A stretch of 14,556 bases of DNA, from NCBI GenBank assembly GCA_902464645.1, contig CABQKL010000052.1:1-14556 (forward strand), in the 5' to 3' direction. The DNA is from an uncultured Collinsella sp. Its GTDB lineage: Bacteria; Actinomycetota; Coriobacteriia; Coriobacteriales; Coriobacteriaceae. Shown here in pieces: positions 1-6,312 of the stretch (its first letter is position 1; every line of letters starts with the position of its first letter). The translations under genes and the position numbers were made by a program. The notes below the pieces were generated by a model that was not told the origin of the DNA, ran no database searches, and was given only the letters and a program-made list of their open reading frames with translations.

Positions 1-177
1 GTGGTGTGGCGGGTTGCCGATCTCCTCGGTCGAAGTCGCAGCGGAATCAATGACAAACTCACCCGCGCGCCCAGCGCGGCGCACGAGTTCGGTAAACACC
101 GACTCGGCCATCGTCGAGCGGCAGATGTTGCCGTGGCAGACAAAGAGAACGCGGTGGACGGGCTTGGGGCTATTCAT
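1..177 (-). CDS. Low-molecular-weight protein tyrosine phosphatase (N-terminal part, cut by window edge)
   Basis: Cytoplasmic phosphatase that hydrolyses phosphotyrosine (or arginine phosphate in some Firmicutes relatives). The first 59 residues are visible; the rest lies left of the window. Residues 10-21 read VLFVCHGNICRS, the P-loop C-x5-R signature of this family: nucleophile Cys14, phosphate-binding Arg20, and Ser21 after it. Downstream, DSAATSTEEIGNP is the usual second conserved stretch. The ATG at 177 is chosen because GGAGAG lies about 8 nt upstream on the minus strand. The acyltransferase gene ends 36 nt upstream on the same strand, so the two may be co-transcribed. In bacilli a paralogue lies near prfA, prmC and the sua5-type gene; here those genes are far away on the opposite strand. 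Family call is secure; substrate is unknown. Confidence 0.93.
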   Translation of the reverse strand, partial: MNSPKPVHRVLFVCHGNICRSTMAESVFTELVRRAGRAGEFVIDSAATSTEEIGNPPHH

Positions 178-213
178 GACCAGCTCTCTCCAAACGAAGC
201 CAAGTACGACGCA

Positions 214-1323
214 TTATCGAACGGCGTTCCTAGGCTCTGACGATGCCAGCGAGCGCGACAGGTTCATGCTGGGAACCTCGATTATGCGCCAGAACGCAAC
301 GGAGACGAGCATGCTTGCGGACAGCGAGACCGCGGCAATCGCGAGCGGGTCGACAATCCCAAGCCTGGGCAGCAGGGCAGCGAGCGCACCGATGACAATG
401 GCGTGGGTAAGGTAGAGGCTGTACGACACCTTTCCCAAAAAGACCATGGGGGCCGCAGAGAGCGCACGGCGCGTGAACCCGTCGGCAATCGCGACGACAA
501 CCACCACCAGGCAGGCCGCGTTCATGGCGGTGAACTCCAACGCCTCGAGGACCCCGCCGGGATGCCACACGAGCGAGAGCTCGATAACACCAACGGAGGC
601 CACAAGCAGCGCCAGCTCGGCCAGCATTGAAAGCTTGACGGCCTTGATTTTGTCGAATTGCCGGGCCACCATGACGCCAAGCCAGAACATCAGACAAAGG
701 CGCAGCGGAAAGTAGCCCGTCCAGTACGAGACAAGCACCGCAATAAAGGTCGCAACAACCGCCAGACCCGTCCGGCGAATCCTTGATATGCACCAGATGG
801 CCAGCGGAAGCGTCAGGCTAAACCAGAGCTCCCAGCTCATGGACCAGACGGGAGAGTCAACGCGGACGAGCTGCGCGCCAAAGAGGTTGTTGACGCCATC
901 GGACACGTTGAACAGCACGTCGAATTGCATGAGGATGTCATGAACCGCAGTGGGAAGGCCCGCGTCGTAGGCGACGGCAAGCGCGGAGCGCGACGTGGAC
1001 CCCAGGCGCCAGGCCACGTAGCCCGCAGGAAGGGCCAGTGCAATCGCCGCAAACAGCGGCACGCAAAGGCGGACGACCCTTCTTGGGTAATAGCCAAGCC
1101 AGTCGTACCCGCCGTTTCCCATGTGCTTAAAGGGAACAAGAGACAGCACTATGCCGGACAGGATAAAGAACACCATAACCGACGCGCCGCCAGGGAAGAG
1201 GCTCGGACCCATCGCGCCAAACGGCTTGACCATGTTGTCGACGTGAAACAGGAACACCATCAGCGCCCCGGGCCCTCGCAGGCCGTCAAGCGACAAGACG
1301 CGCTTCTCGTGGCCAGACATCAT
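214..1323 (-). CDS. Acyltransferase-3 family membrane protein (OafA-like)
   Basis: Integral membrane O-acyltransferase family that moves acetyl or other acyl groups onto sugars of cell-surface polymers or secreted molecules. Near the N-terminus, after LSLDGLR, residues Arg16 and His27 form the R-x10-H motif that marks the catalytic core. The chain then shows about ten hydrophobic segments ending at a short Arg/Ser-rich tail; 369 aa is typical for family members lacking an extra SGNH domain. GTG (1326), ATG (1323) and ATG (1320) are stacked at the start. ATG 1323 is preferred because GAAGGA lies 7 nt upstream; the neighbouring choices change only one residue. A TATAAT box lies upstream at 1359-1364. 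The gene is followed after 36 nt by the tyrosine phosphatase. The acceptor molecule cannot be told from the sequence. Confidence 0.9.
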   Translation of the reverse strand: MMSGHEKRVLSLDGLRGPGALMVFLFHVDNMVKPFGAMGPSLFPGGASVMVFFILSGIVLSLVPFKHMGNGGYDWLGYYPRRVVRLCVPLFAAIALALPAGYVAWRLGSTSRSALAVAYDAGLPTAVHDILMQFDVLFNVSDGVNNLFGAQLVRVDSPVWSMSWELWFSLTLPLAIWCISRIRRTGLAVVATFIAVLVSYWTGYFPLRLCLMFWLGVMVARQFDKIKAVKLSMLAELALLVASVGVIELSLVWHPGGVLEALEFTAMNAACLVVVVVAIADGFTRRALSAAPMVFLGKVSYSLYLTHAIVIGALAALLPRLGIVDPLAIAAVSLSASMLVSVAFWRIIEVPSMNLSRSLASSEPRNAVR

Positions 1324-1358
1324 CACCCCTTCCTTCGTGCATTCGAGCAGAGCGTTCC

Positions 1359-1364
1359 ATTATA
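1359..1364 (-). promoter_or_regulatory. Candidate -10 box for the acyltransferase gene
   Basis: Minus-strand TATAAT lies about 35 nt upstream of the preferred acyltransferase start, in a locally AT-rich patch. The -35 at 17 bp spacing is poor (TGTACG), so the promoter call rests mainly on the perfect -10 box and its position. Confidence 0.5.
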
Positions 1365-1400
1365 TACCCTCATGGATTTAGCGTACATTTTGACGAGAAA

Positions 1401-1429
1401 GACCCCCAAAACGGGCTGATTCGGGGGTC
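1401..1429 (-). terminator. Terminator-like hairpin, best on the minus strand
   Basis: Perfect 7-bp stem GACCCCC / GGGGGTC with a 15-nt loop. On the minus strand the stem is followed by TTTCTC, a weak T-rich tail; on the plus strand no T-run follows. It lies upstream of the acyltransferase promoter, so it could stop transcription arriving from the right, for example from the MFS gene. Without the tail it could also be a simple inverted repeat. Confidence 0.4.
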
Positions 1430-1437
1430 TAGCTCAT

Positions 1438-1527
1438 GTGCATGTTAACGGCGGCGTGCAGATTGTCTACGGCAACATGGCATCTAACTACGCAACTCAG
1501 ATGCGCGAGCTGCTGGGCATGGAGTAA
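1438..1527 (+). pseudogene. Remnant: C-terminal tail resembling a PTS EIIB domain
   Basis: An open plus-strand stretch ends at TAA 1525-1527 and reads VHVNGGVQIVYGNMASNY followed by ATQMRELLGME. The pattern G-V-Q-(hydrophobic)2-(Y/F)-G followed by an amphipathic helix resembles the end of glucose-family PTS EIIB domains. The frame is closed by TGA at 1417-1419 and no start codon with a Shine-Dalgarno lies inside it, so only a tail of about 30 codons survives. A strong terminator follows 30 nt after the stop, as expected at the true end of a gene. I read this as the last piece of a gene lost by deletion. The PTS identity is tentative because the match is short. Confidence 0.45.
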
Positions 1528-1556
1528 ACGCCTCACATATCTATAAAATCCGGTAT

Positions 1557-1593
1557 AAAAGGCGGCGGCAGACAATGAGCTGCCGCCGCCTTT
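1557..1593. terminator. Strong bidirectional intrinsic terminator
   Basis: A perfect stem of 13 bp (AAAGGCGGCGGCA pairing with its complement at 1581-1593) has a 10-nt loop. On the minus strand the GC stem is followed by TTTTATA; on the plus strand by only TTT. It can end minus-strand transcripts from the MFS gene, whose own 3' end shows no closer terminator, and on the plus strand it sits behind the decayed EIIB-like tail. Confidence 0.85.
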
Positions 1594-1609
1594 GAGTTAC
1601 CCCACGCGC

Positions 1610-1669
1610 ATTTCGTGTACTTGAAATACACGAAATCGTAGAAAATCGTGTATCTGAAATACACGAAAT
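1610..1669. promoter_or_regulatory. Two phased operator-like palindromes
   Basis: Copy 1 has arms ATTTCGTGTA (1610-1619) and TACACGAAAT (1627-1636) around the 7-nt spacer CTTGAAA. Copy 2 has arms TCGTGTA (1646-1652) and TACACGA (1660-1666) around TCTGAAA; its right flank continues AAT as in copy 1. Equivalent positions are 33 nt apart, about three helical turns, which would place two bound dimers on the same DNA face. No start codon with a Shine-Dalgarno follows on either strand: leftward lies the terminator and rightward the 3' end of the MFS gene. Regulator unknown. Confidence 0.6.
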
Positions 1670-1756
1670 TGCACTGCTGGAGCTTCCAGGCGGATAAACA
1701 TTACTCGTTTGGGACGGCTTTCACCGGTTGCTCGCCACCCTGGGCTGTGTTCGCCC

Positions 1757-3010
1757 CTATGCCCGCATTGAGGGCTGTCCTGATTGATGGCGACGCTCCC
1801 AGCGAGCCAACTTAATGGTCACCAGCGTGAGCGCCCAGGCTACAAGCGAGAACGCGGTGCCCACTGCGCCCACGTGCGCAATACCAATGCTGCTTACCAC
1901 GGCGCCGCCCACTGCGGTGCCAAACGAGATGCCGACGTTAAACGCCATGGGCTCAACCGAACTCGCGAGTACCATCGACTTGGGATGGCGGCTGCGCGCC
2001 ACATCCATAAAGTGTGTGATGCACGAGACCGAGAACAGGTACATGAGCAGCGCCAAGCTAAAGACAAAGATGAGCGCGAGCGGCATGGCGGCGCCCACGG
2101 CAAACAGCCCAAGCAGCGCCGCCGCCTGCAGCACAAACGTAACCAGCAGCGCCTTCATGCCAAAACGCGCATCGATCCATCCGCCCAGGATGTTCGAGAT
2201 CAGGCAGAACACGCCGTAGGCCATGAGCGTGGTGCTGGCTTCGACCGTGCCCATGCCCAGCACCTGCTCCAGATAAGGCGTCACATAGCCGTAAAACACG
2301 TAGACCGATCCCACGCCAAACAAGAAGATGAGCATGCCAGTGATGATGCTCGGCTCGCGTAGCAGACCCGCCTGCTCGCGGAAGGTGGCAGGCTCGTCGG
2401 TTTGCCCAGCGCGCGGCATAAACGCCACGAGCGCTCCGCAGATCAGAACGGCAAAGGTCAGCGTGCCGTACATGGCCACGTGCCAATCGAGCGTGTCGGC
2501 CACAAACTTGCCGATCGAAGTGACAAAGACCATTGCCACGGAAAACGCACCGTACACGACCGAGATGGCGAGTGAGGTTTGCTGCGGGGACAGCAGCTCG
2601 GGGATGTACGTCACACCCACGGCGAGCAGTGCGCCCGAGACGGAGCCCAGGACAATGCGCGAGATAAAGAGCGCTTGGAAGTTAGGTGCTAGCGCCATAA
2701 CCAAATTGCCGAGCACAAAGACGATGCTGTAGCACACGAGCAGCTGGTAGCGGCGGAACCGCCCCGTGCCAAGCGCAAGCACCGGCGTAGCGATAGCGTA
2801 GACGAGCGCGAACACGCTGATGAGCTGGCCCGCAGTGGCAAGTGATACGCCGAGTTCCGTTGCCAAGTCGCTCTCGATACCGATGACCACGAACTCGGAG
2901 CAGCCGAGCGAGAATCCCAACAGCACGAGCAGCGCCAGGCAGAGCTTGGTGCGCGCGGGGGAGAGCGCGGCGGCGGTTGACTTACTTTTTGGCGTGGTTG
3001 CGGCGGTCAA
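1757..3010 (-). CDS. MFS transporter, AraJ/drug-efflux type
   Basis: Inner-membrane secondary transporter of the major facilitator superfamily, 12-TM drug or sugar efflux type, about 417 aa. Twelve hydrophobic segments are visible, starting with ALLVLLGFSLGCSEFVVIGI. The loop after TM2 carries GTGRFRRYQ, a variant of MFS motif A. A charged cytoplasmic loop near the middle (PRAGQTDEPATFREQ) separates the two six-helix halves. The frame is open to 3130, but the start is placed at TTG 3010 because GGAG lies 8 nt upstream on the minus strand; the upstream residues look non-coding and an in-frame GTG at 3019 overlaps that ribosome site. The gene is monocistronic, divergent from the hypothetical gene at 3271, with two palindromic repeats in between. 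Substrate and direction of transport are not deducible. Confidence 0.9.
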   Translation of the reverse strand: MTAATTPKSKSTAAALSPARTKLCLALLVLLGFSLGCSEFVVIGIESDLATELGVSLATAGQLISVFALVYAIATPVLALGTGRFRRYQLLVCYSIVFVLGNLVMALAPNFQALFISRIVLGSVSGALLAVGVTYIPELLSPQQTSLAISVVYGAFSVAMVFVTSIGKFVADTLDWHVAMYGTLTFAVLICGALVAFMPRAGQTDEPATFREQAGLLREPSIITGMLIFLFGVGSVYVFYGYVTPYLEQVLGMGTVEASTTLMAYGVFCLISNILGGWIDARFGMKALLVTFVLQAAALLGLFAVGAAMPLALIFVFSLALLMYLFSVSCITHFMDVARSRHPKSMVLASSVEPMAFNVGISFGTAVGGAVVSSIGIAHVGAVGTAFSLVAWALTLVTIKLARWERRHQSGQPSMRA

Positions 3011-3067
3011 GGTTGTCACTCCAATGTCGCATGAATAAGCGAGATTCAATCCCTGCAACTCTAACAG

Positions 3068-3100
3068 AATGTGACAAAGAGACAGTCCCTTTGTCACATT
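3068..3100. repeat. GTGACAAAG hairpin repeat, copy 1
   Basis: A perfect 12-bp inverted repeat, AATGTGACAAAG / CTTTGTCACATT, with a 9-nt loop AGACAGTCC. Copies with the same arm and loop sizes occur at 8275-8307 and, truncated, at 9752-9778. Here it sits in the divergent intergenic region upstream of the MFS gene, without a T-tract. Confidence 0.8.
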
Positions 3101-3120
3101 GCGCTGCCAGCCAGTCGCCC

Positions 3121-3185
3121 AAACCGTCACAACATTCGGCGAAAATCTCGAAAACGAGAAAAAGCGTCGAATGTTGTGACGGTTT
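3121..3185. repeat. Long perfect inverted repeat with nested hairpin
   Basis: Two perfectly complementary 18-nt arms, AAACCGTCACAACATTCG (3121-3138) and its reverse complement (3168-3185), enclose 29 nt. Inside is a smaller stem TCTCG / CGAGA (3146-3150, 3155-3159) with an AAAA loop, bordered by A-runs. On the minus strand the inner part reads T-rich. The arm perfection suggests a recent or maintained mobile palindromic unit rather than a terminator, since neither flanking gene ends here. Confidence 0.75.
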
Positions 3186-3270
3186 TCCTGTCTGTGCCGG
3201 CGAGCTCCAGCGCCGTCTGGGGGTATAAGGCTAGCAAGTGTTTATTTGCGAGGCCTAAGGGGCGCCCCGT

Positions 3271-4140
3271 ATGGATATCGATAACTTTGAATGGTGGTAT
3301 AGCGAGGGCGAAGCTCCGGATGAGGAGTGGGACGAGCCTGCGCTGCGTGACATGTCGAGCGACGAGGACGAGACCGGCAACGATGCCGCCGTCGAGCCTG
3401 ACGCCGCCTCCGATGCCGCCGAGCCCCTGACCTTTGAGCAGGCTTGGGCCCAAGCCGAGGCCGATGAGGCTAAGGCTGATGCCACGGCCACACTCGATGA
3501 GCCGGCGGACATGTCCATCTCGCCGGCCAAGACCCCGCAGCCGCGCCATAACATCGACCCCGACAGCACGGCATCCTTCAGCATTCTCGACGTGCCCGCG
3601 CAGGGTGCTCAGGCGCCTGCGCCCACGCGTCGCCCCGACCTGGCTCGTGAGGAAGACGCGGGCCGCCGCTCTCCGCTCGGCCCCATCCTCATTGCCTTCA
3701 TGGCCGGCGTTATCGCCTGCTCGGCAATCGGCAGCATCTGGGGCCATGTTGAGCAGCAGCGCCAAGACGCCGCCAAGGTCGAGATGTCCGTCGAGCAATC
3801 GCTCAGCCGCACGCGCTCGGTGCATGTGTCAGTCGAGGTTAAGGAAGGCGCGACGTGGGATACCGCGCGCGGCGACAGCCAAATGCTCGTCCATATCGTG
3901 GGCCGCACGCTCAAGGGGCAAGCAATCGACGAGTACCAATACGTCAATTCCGAAGGTGACGGCATAGAGCTCAAGCCCGGCGACTACGAGCTCACGGTGG
4001 ATGAGCCGCCCGTCGCCACCGACGGCACGCGTTACCGCGCCTCAAAGCGCATGGTTCCGGTGAGTTTTAATTCACAGGCGCCCGACACGGTCGATAGCAC
4101 GCCGCAGGGCGGGTTTGACCTCTACGCTATTGCTCAATAA
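3271..4140 (+). CDS. Hypothetical single-pass membrane protein with acidic cytoplasmic region
   Basis: Not recognised as a named family. Three parts of this 289-aa protein can be seen. Residues 1-130 are very acidic and low in complexity (Asp/Glu/Ala/Pro rich), probably disordered. Residues 137-157 form one hydrophobic helix preceded by GRR, suggesting N-terminus inside. Residues 158-289 would be outside, starting with a short Gln/Asp/Ala-rich helix and continuing into a beta-rich domain with EYQYVNSEGDGIELKPGDYEL and VATDGTRY, a pattern that resembles surface Ig-like or CnaB-like modules in this group of bacteria. ATG 3271 follows AAGGGG at 8 nt spacing; that site lies partly inside the palindrome GGGGCGCCCC. 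The epimerase gene starts 79 nt downstream. A role in envelope sensing or anchoring is only a guess. Confidence 0.75.
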   Translation: MDIDNFEWWYSEGEAPDEEWDEPALRDMSSDEDETGNDAAVEPDAASDAAEPLTFEQAWAQAEADEAKADATATLDEPADMSISPAKTPQPRHNIDPDSTASFSILDVPAQGAQAPAPTRRPDLAREEDAGRRSPLGPILIAFMAGVIACSAIGSIWGHVEQQRQDAAKVEMSVEQSLSRTRSVHVSVEVKEGATWDTARGDSQMLVHIVGRTLKGQAIDEYQYVNSEGDGIELKPGDYELTVDEPPVATDGTRYRASKRMVPVSFNSQAPDTVDSTPQGGFDLYAIAQ

Positions 4141-4219
4141 CTGCGCCTGCCGCTCAGCCCCGCCGCCAAGAGTGGGACAATAACCCTCGACACTGTTGTT
4201 TACTTTTGGAGGAAGTAGT

Positions 4220-5113
4220 ATGTCCACCGTCACTACCATCAAGCGCGGCGGCCTCACCGCAGCCATCGATTCCATGGGCGCTCAGCTCACGAGCCTTGCC
4301 CTCAACGGCAACGAGTATCTGTGGCAGGGCGACCCGGCCTTTTGGGGCAAGCACGCGCCTATCCTGTTCCCCATCGTGGGATCGCTGCGCAACAACACGG
4401 CGACGTCTGCCGCCGGCACCTGCGAGATGGCGCGCCACGGCATCGCGCGCATTGTCGAGCACAAGATCGTCGGGGTGTCGGAGGACGGTTCGTCCGTTAC
4501 CTACGAGCTCACCGACACGCCCGAGTCTCTCAAGGCGTTCCCGTTCCACTTTAAGCTCAACATGACCTATGCCCTGACCGGCGACGCCACCCTCACGCAG
4601 ACCTTTGCCGTCACCAACACCGGCGACGTGGACCTGCCGTTCTCGGTGGGCGGCCACCCCGCATTCAACGTGCCCGCCCCCGGTGCCGAGGACGAGGCGT
4701 TCGAGGACTACGAGCTGGCGTTTACCGAGGCTTGGACTAACGAGGCCCCCGTCATCACGCCCGATGGCCTTATGACGTTCGAGGGTAGCTACAAGGCCCC
4801 CGATAACTCGGACGTGCTGCCCATCACGCACCGCAGCTTCGATAACGACGCCATCATGTTCACCGATACCCCGGGCTCCACGCTCACGCTGCGCGGCCGC
4901 AAGTCGGGCCACGGCGTCAAGATCGACTTTGAAGGCTTTAAGTACATCGGCGTGTGGTCTGCCGCCAACGACGCTCCGTTTGTGGCGCTCGAGCCCTGGA
5001 CCGGCCACACCACCATGGACACCGAGGACGACGTCTTTGAGCACAAGGTCAACACCATCACGCTGGCACCGGGCGAGACGGACGTCCGCAGCTTTAGCGT
5101 TACCTTGCTCTAG
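4220..5113 (+). CDS. Aldose 1-epimerase family protein, LacX type
   Basis: Galactose-mutarotase-like enzyme that interconverts alpha and beta anomers of hexoses or sugar phosphates; cytoplasmic, 297 aa. Family signatures in order are PILFPIVGSLRNN near the N-terminus, MARHGIAR (conserved His and Arg), the FSVGGHPAFNVP segment with the catalytic-region His, and YIGVWSAANDAPFVALEPW near the C-terminus, where EPW supplies the expected catalytic Glu. The spacing matches the LacX branch rather than GalM. ATG 4220 is chosen over an upstream TTG (4196) because GGAGGAAG ends about 6 nt before it. A strong terminator follows (5169-5210), so it is probably transcribed alone or with the gene at 3271. 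No sugar-utilisation gene lies next to it, so the natural substrate is open. Confidence 0.92.
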   Translation: MSTVTTIKRGGLTAAIDSMGAQLTSLALNGNEYLWQGDPAFWGKHAPILFPIVGSLRNNTATSAAGTCEMARHGIARIVEHKIVGVSEDGSSVTYELTDTPESLKAFPFHFKLNMTYALTGDATLTQTFAVTNTGDVDLPFSVGGHPAFNVPAPGAEDEAFEDYELAFTEAWTNEAPVITPDGLMTFEGSYKAPDNSDVLPITHRSFDNDAIMFTDTPGSTLTLRGRKSGHGVKIDFEGFKYIGVWSAANDAPFVALEPWTGHTTMDTEDDVFEHKVNTITLAPGETDVRSFSVTLL

Positions 5114-5143
5114 AGGTTCCGCCGCTCGGTCGATGCTGTGCGC

Positions 5144-5234
5144 CGTCCAGAGCGATAATTTGTCATTCAAAAGGCAAGGCATAGACCTTCTGGTCATGCC
5201 TTGCCTTTTTCATGTCACTTGTTCGCTCTGGACG
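5144..5234. repeat. 12-bp inverted repeat flanking a terminator
   Basis: CGTCCAGAGCGA at 5144-5155 is matched by its exact reverse complement at 5223-5234. These arms enclose the terminator hairpin at 5169-5210, giving a nested, double-stem structure of about 90 nt. Confidence 0.65.
5169..5210. terminator. Intrinsic terminator after the epimerase gene
   Basis: A 14-bp stem AAAAGGCAAGGCAT / ATGCCTTGCCTTTT is extended past one unpaired base by GACC / GGTC closing a TTCT loop. A run of five T's ends the plus-strand transcript; the A-run on the other side makes it bidirectional. Confidence 0.92.
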
Positions 5235-5376
5235 TCGCTCGCCGGCATTGCCAAAACATCGGCGTCCCCAATGACTACCGTGTGTCTATTAATTTTTCGA
5301 GCTTGTGCTGCGCTGCTGGTCGCTGGCGTATATCCTGTTAAGTCGTCAGCATACGATTCAACAGGGAAGGCATCAG

Positions 5377-6303
5377 ATGCAACCTCGACTACAACGCGAC
5401 GCGCATCCACAGCCGGTATGCAGCCGTCGCATCTTTTTGGGTAGCGCTCTCGCTGCGAGCGCTTCCGTCGTCGCCGGCGCGCTCGCCGGCTGTCAGCGTC
5501 CGTCCACGCTCAAGGTGGTTCAGCCCACGACGGGCGGCGGTCGCGACGACCTGTCCGATTCCGTTATCGGCAAGGACAAGATCCGTATCGGCATGGAGGC
5601 GGCCTACGCCCCGTATAACTGGCAGGTCTCCGAGGCCAGCGAGTACACCATTCCCATCGACAACGTGCAGGGAGCCTACGCCGATGGCTACGACGTGCAG
5701 ATCGCCAAGATCGTCTGCAAGGCCCTCGGCGGCGAGCCCGTTGCCGTCAAGCAGAGCTTCTCGGGCCTTATCGATTCGCTCAACAACGGCCAGATCGACC
5801 TCATCATCGCCGGTATGAGCGCCACGCCCGAGCGTGAGGAGTCGGTCGGCTTCTCCGACCCGTACTTTATCGGTTACTTTGGCCTGTTCGTAAAAGAGGG
5901 CTCGCCCTACCAAAATGCGACAAAGCTCAGCGACTTTAGCGGCGCCACGGTCCTCGGCCAAAAGGACACCATGCTCGATACCGTCATCGACGAGATCCCG
6001 GGCGTCGTCCACAAGAACCCGGTCGATTCGGTTCCCACGGTGTTTTCGAACCTGCTGCAGGGCACGTGCGATGCCGTGACCTACAACACCGAGAACGAGA
6101 AGGGCTATATGGCCCAAAATCCCGGTATCGTCCCCATCCATTTTGCCGAGGGCGAGGGCTTTAAGCAGGAGGTCGCGGCAAACGTTGGCTGCCGCAAGGG
6201 CTCGGACAAACTGCTTAAGCTCATCGACAAGACACTCAAGGGCATTAGCCAAGAGGAGCGCGACCAAATGTGGGACGCGTGCCTCGACCGTCAGCCGGCA
6301 TAG
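5377..6303 (+). CDS. Amino acid ABC transporter substrate-binding lipoprotein (SBP family 3)
   Basis: Extracytoplasmic solute receptor of a polar amino acid importer, 308 aa. The N-terminus contains SRRIFLG (residues 16-22), a twin-arginine-like signal, then a hydrophobic stretch ending in the lipobox LAGC with Cys39 as the lipid-attachment site. The mature part shows family 3 signatures: KIRIGMEAAYAPYNW from residue 68, YADGYDVQIAKIV, and NNGQIDLIIAGMSATPERE at 136-153 followed by FSDPYF. ATG 5377 follows GGGAAGG at 6 nt; an upstream TTG (5305) has no ribosome site. The permease starts 9 nt after the stop, so this is the first gene of a three-gene importer operon. The Tat-like plus lipobox combination suggests export in folded form, but the RR could also be ordinary Sec charge. 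The amino acid bound is not deducible. Confidence 0.93.
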   Translation: MQPRLQRDAHPQPVCSRRIFLGSALAASASVVAGALAGCQRPSTLKVVQPTTGGGRDDLSDSVIGKDKIRIGMEAAYAPYNWQVSEASEYTIPIDNVQGAYADGYDVQIAKIVCKALGGEPVAVKQSFSGLIDSLNNGQIDLIIAGMSATPEREESVGFSDPYFIGYFGLFVKEGSPYQNATKLSDFSGATVLGQKDTMLDTVIDEIPGVVHKNPVDSVPTVFSNLLQGTCDAVTYNTENEKGYMAQNPGIVPIHFAEGEGFKQEVAANVGCRKGSDKLLKLIDKTLKGISQEERDQMWDACLDRQPA

Positions 6304-6312
6304 GGAGGCAGC

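Noticed and set aside
1389..1420. Plus-strand TTGACG as a -35 box
   Set aside because: No acceptable -10 box follows at 16-18 bp and no plus-strand gene lies downstream.
1610..1669. CRISPR-like pair of repeats
   Set aside because: Only two units, each a palindrome with 33-nt period, and no true spacers; better read as operators.
2982..3032. 16-codon minus-strand frame overlapping the MFS start
   Set aside because: Its ATG lacks a ribosome site, while GGAG is correctly placed for the TTG start of the MFS gene.
3127..3825. 232-aa minus-strand frame across the 18-bp inverted repeat and the hypothetical gene
   Set aside because: Part of it is the translated palindrome and the rest is antisense to a plus-strand gene with a better start.
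4154..5197. 347-aa minus-strand frame opposite the epimerase gene
   Set aside because: The plus strand carries all LacX family motifs; this frame also crosses the terminator.
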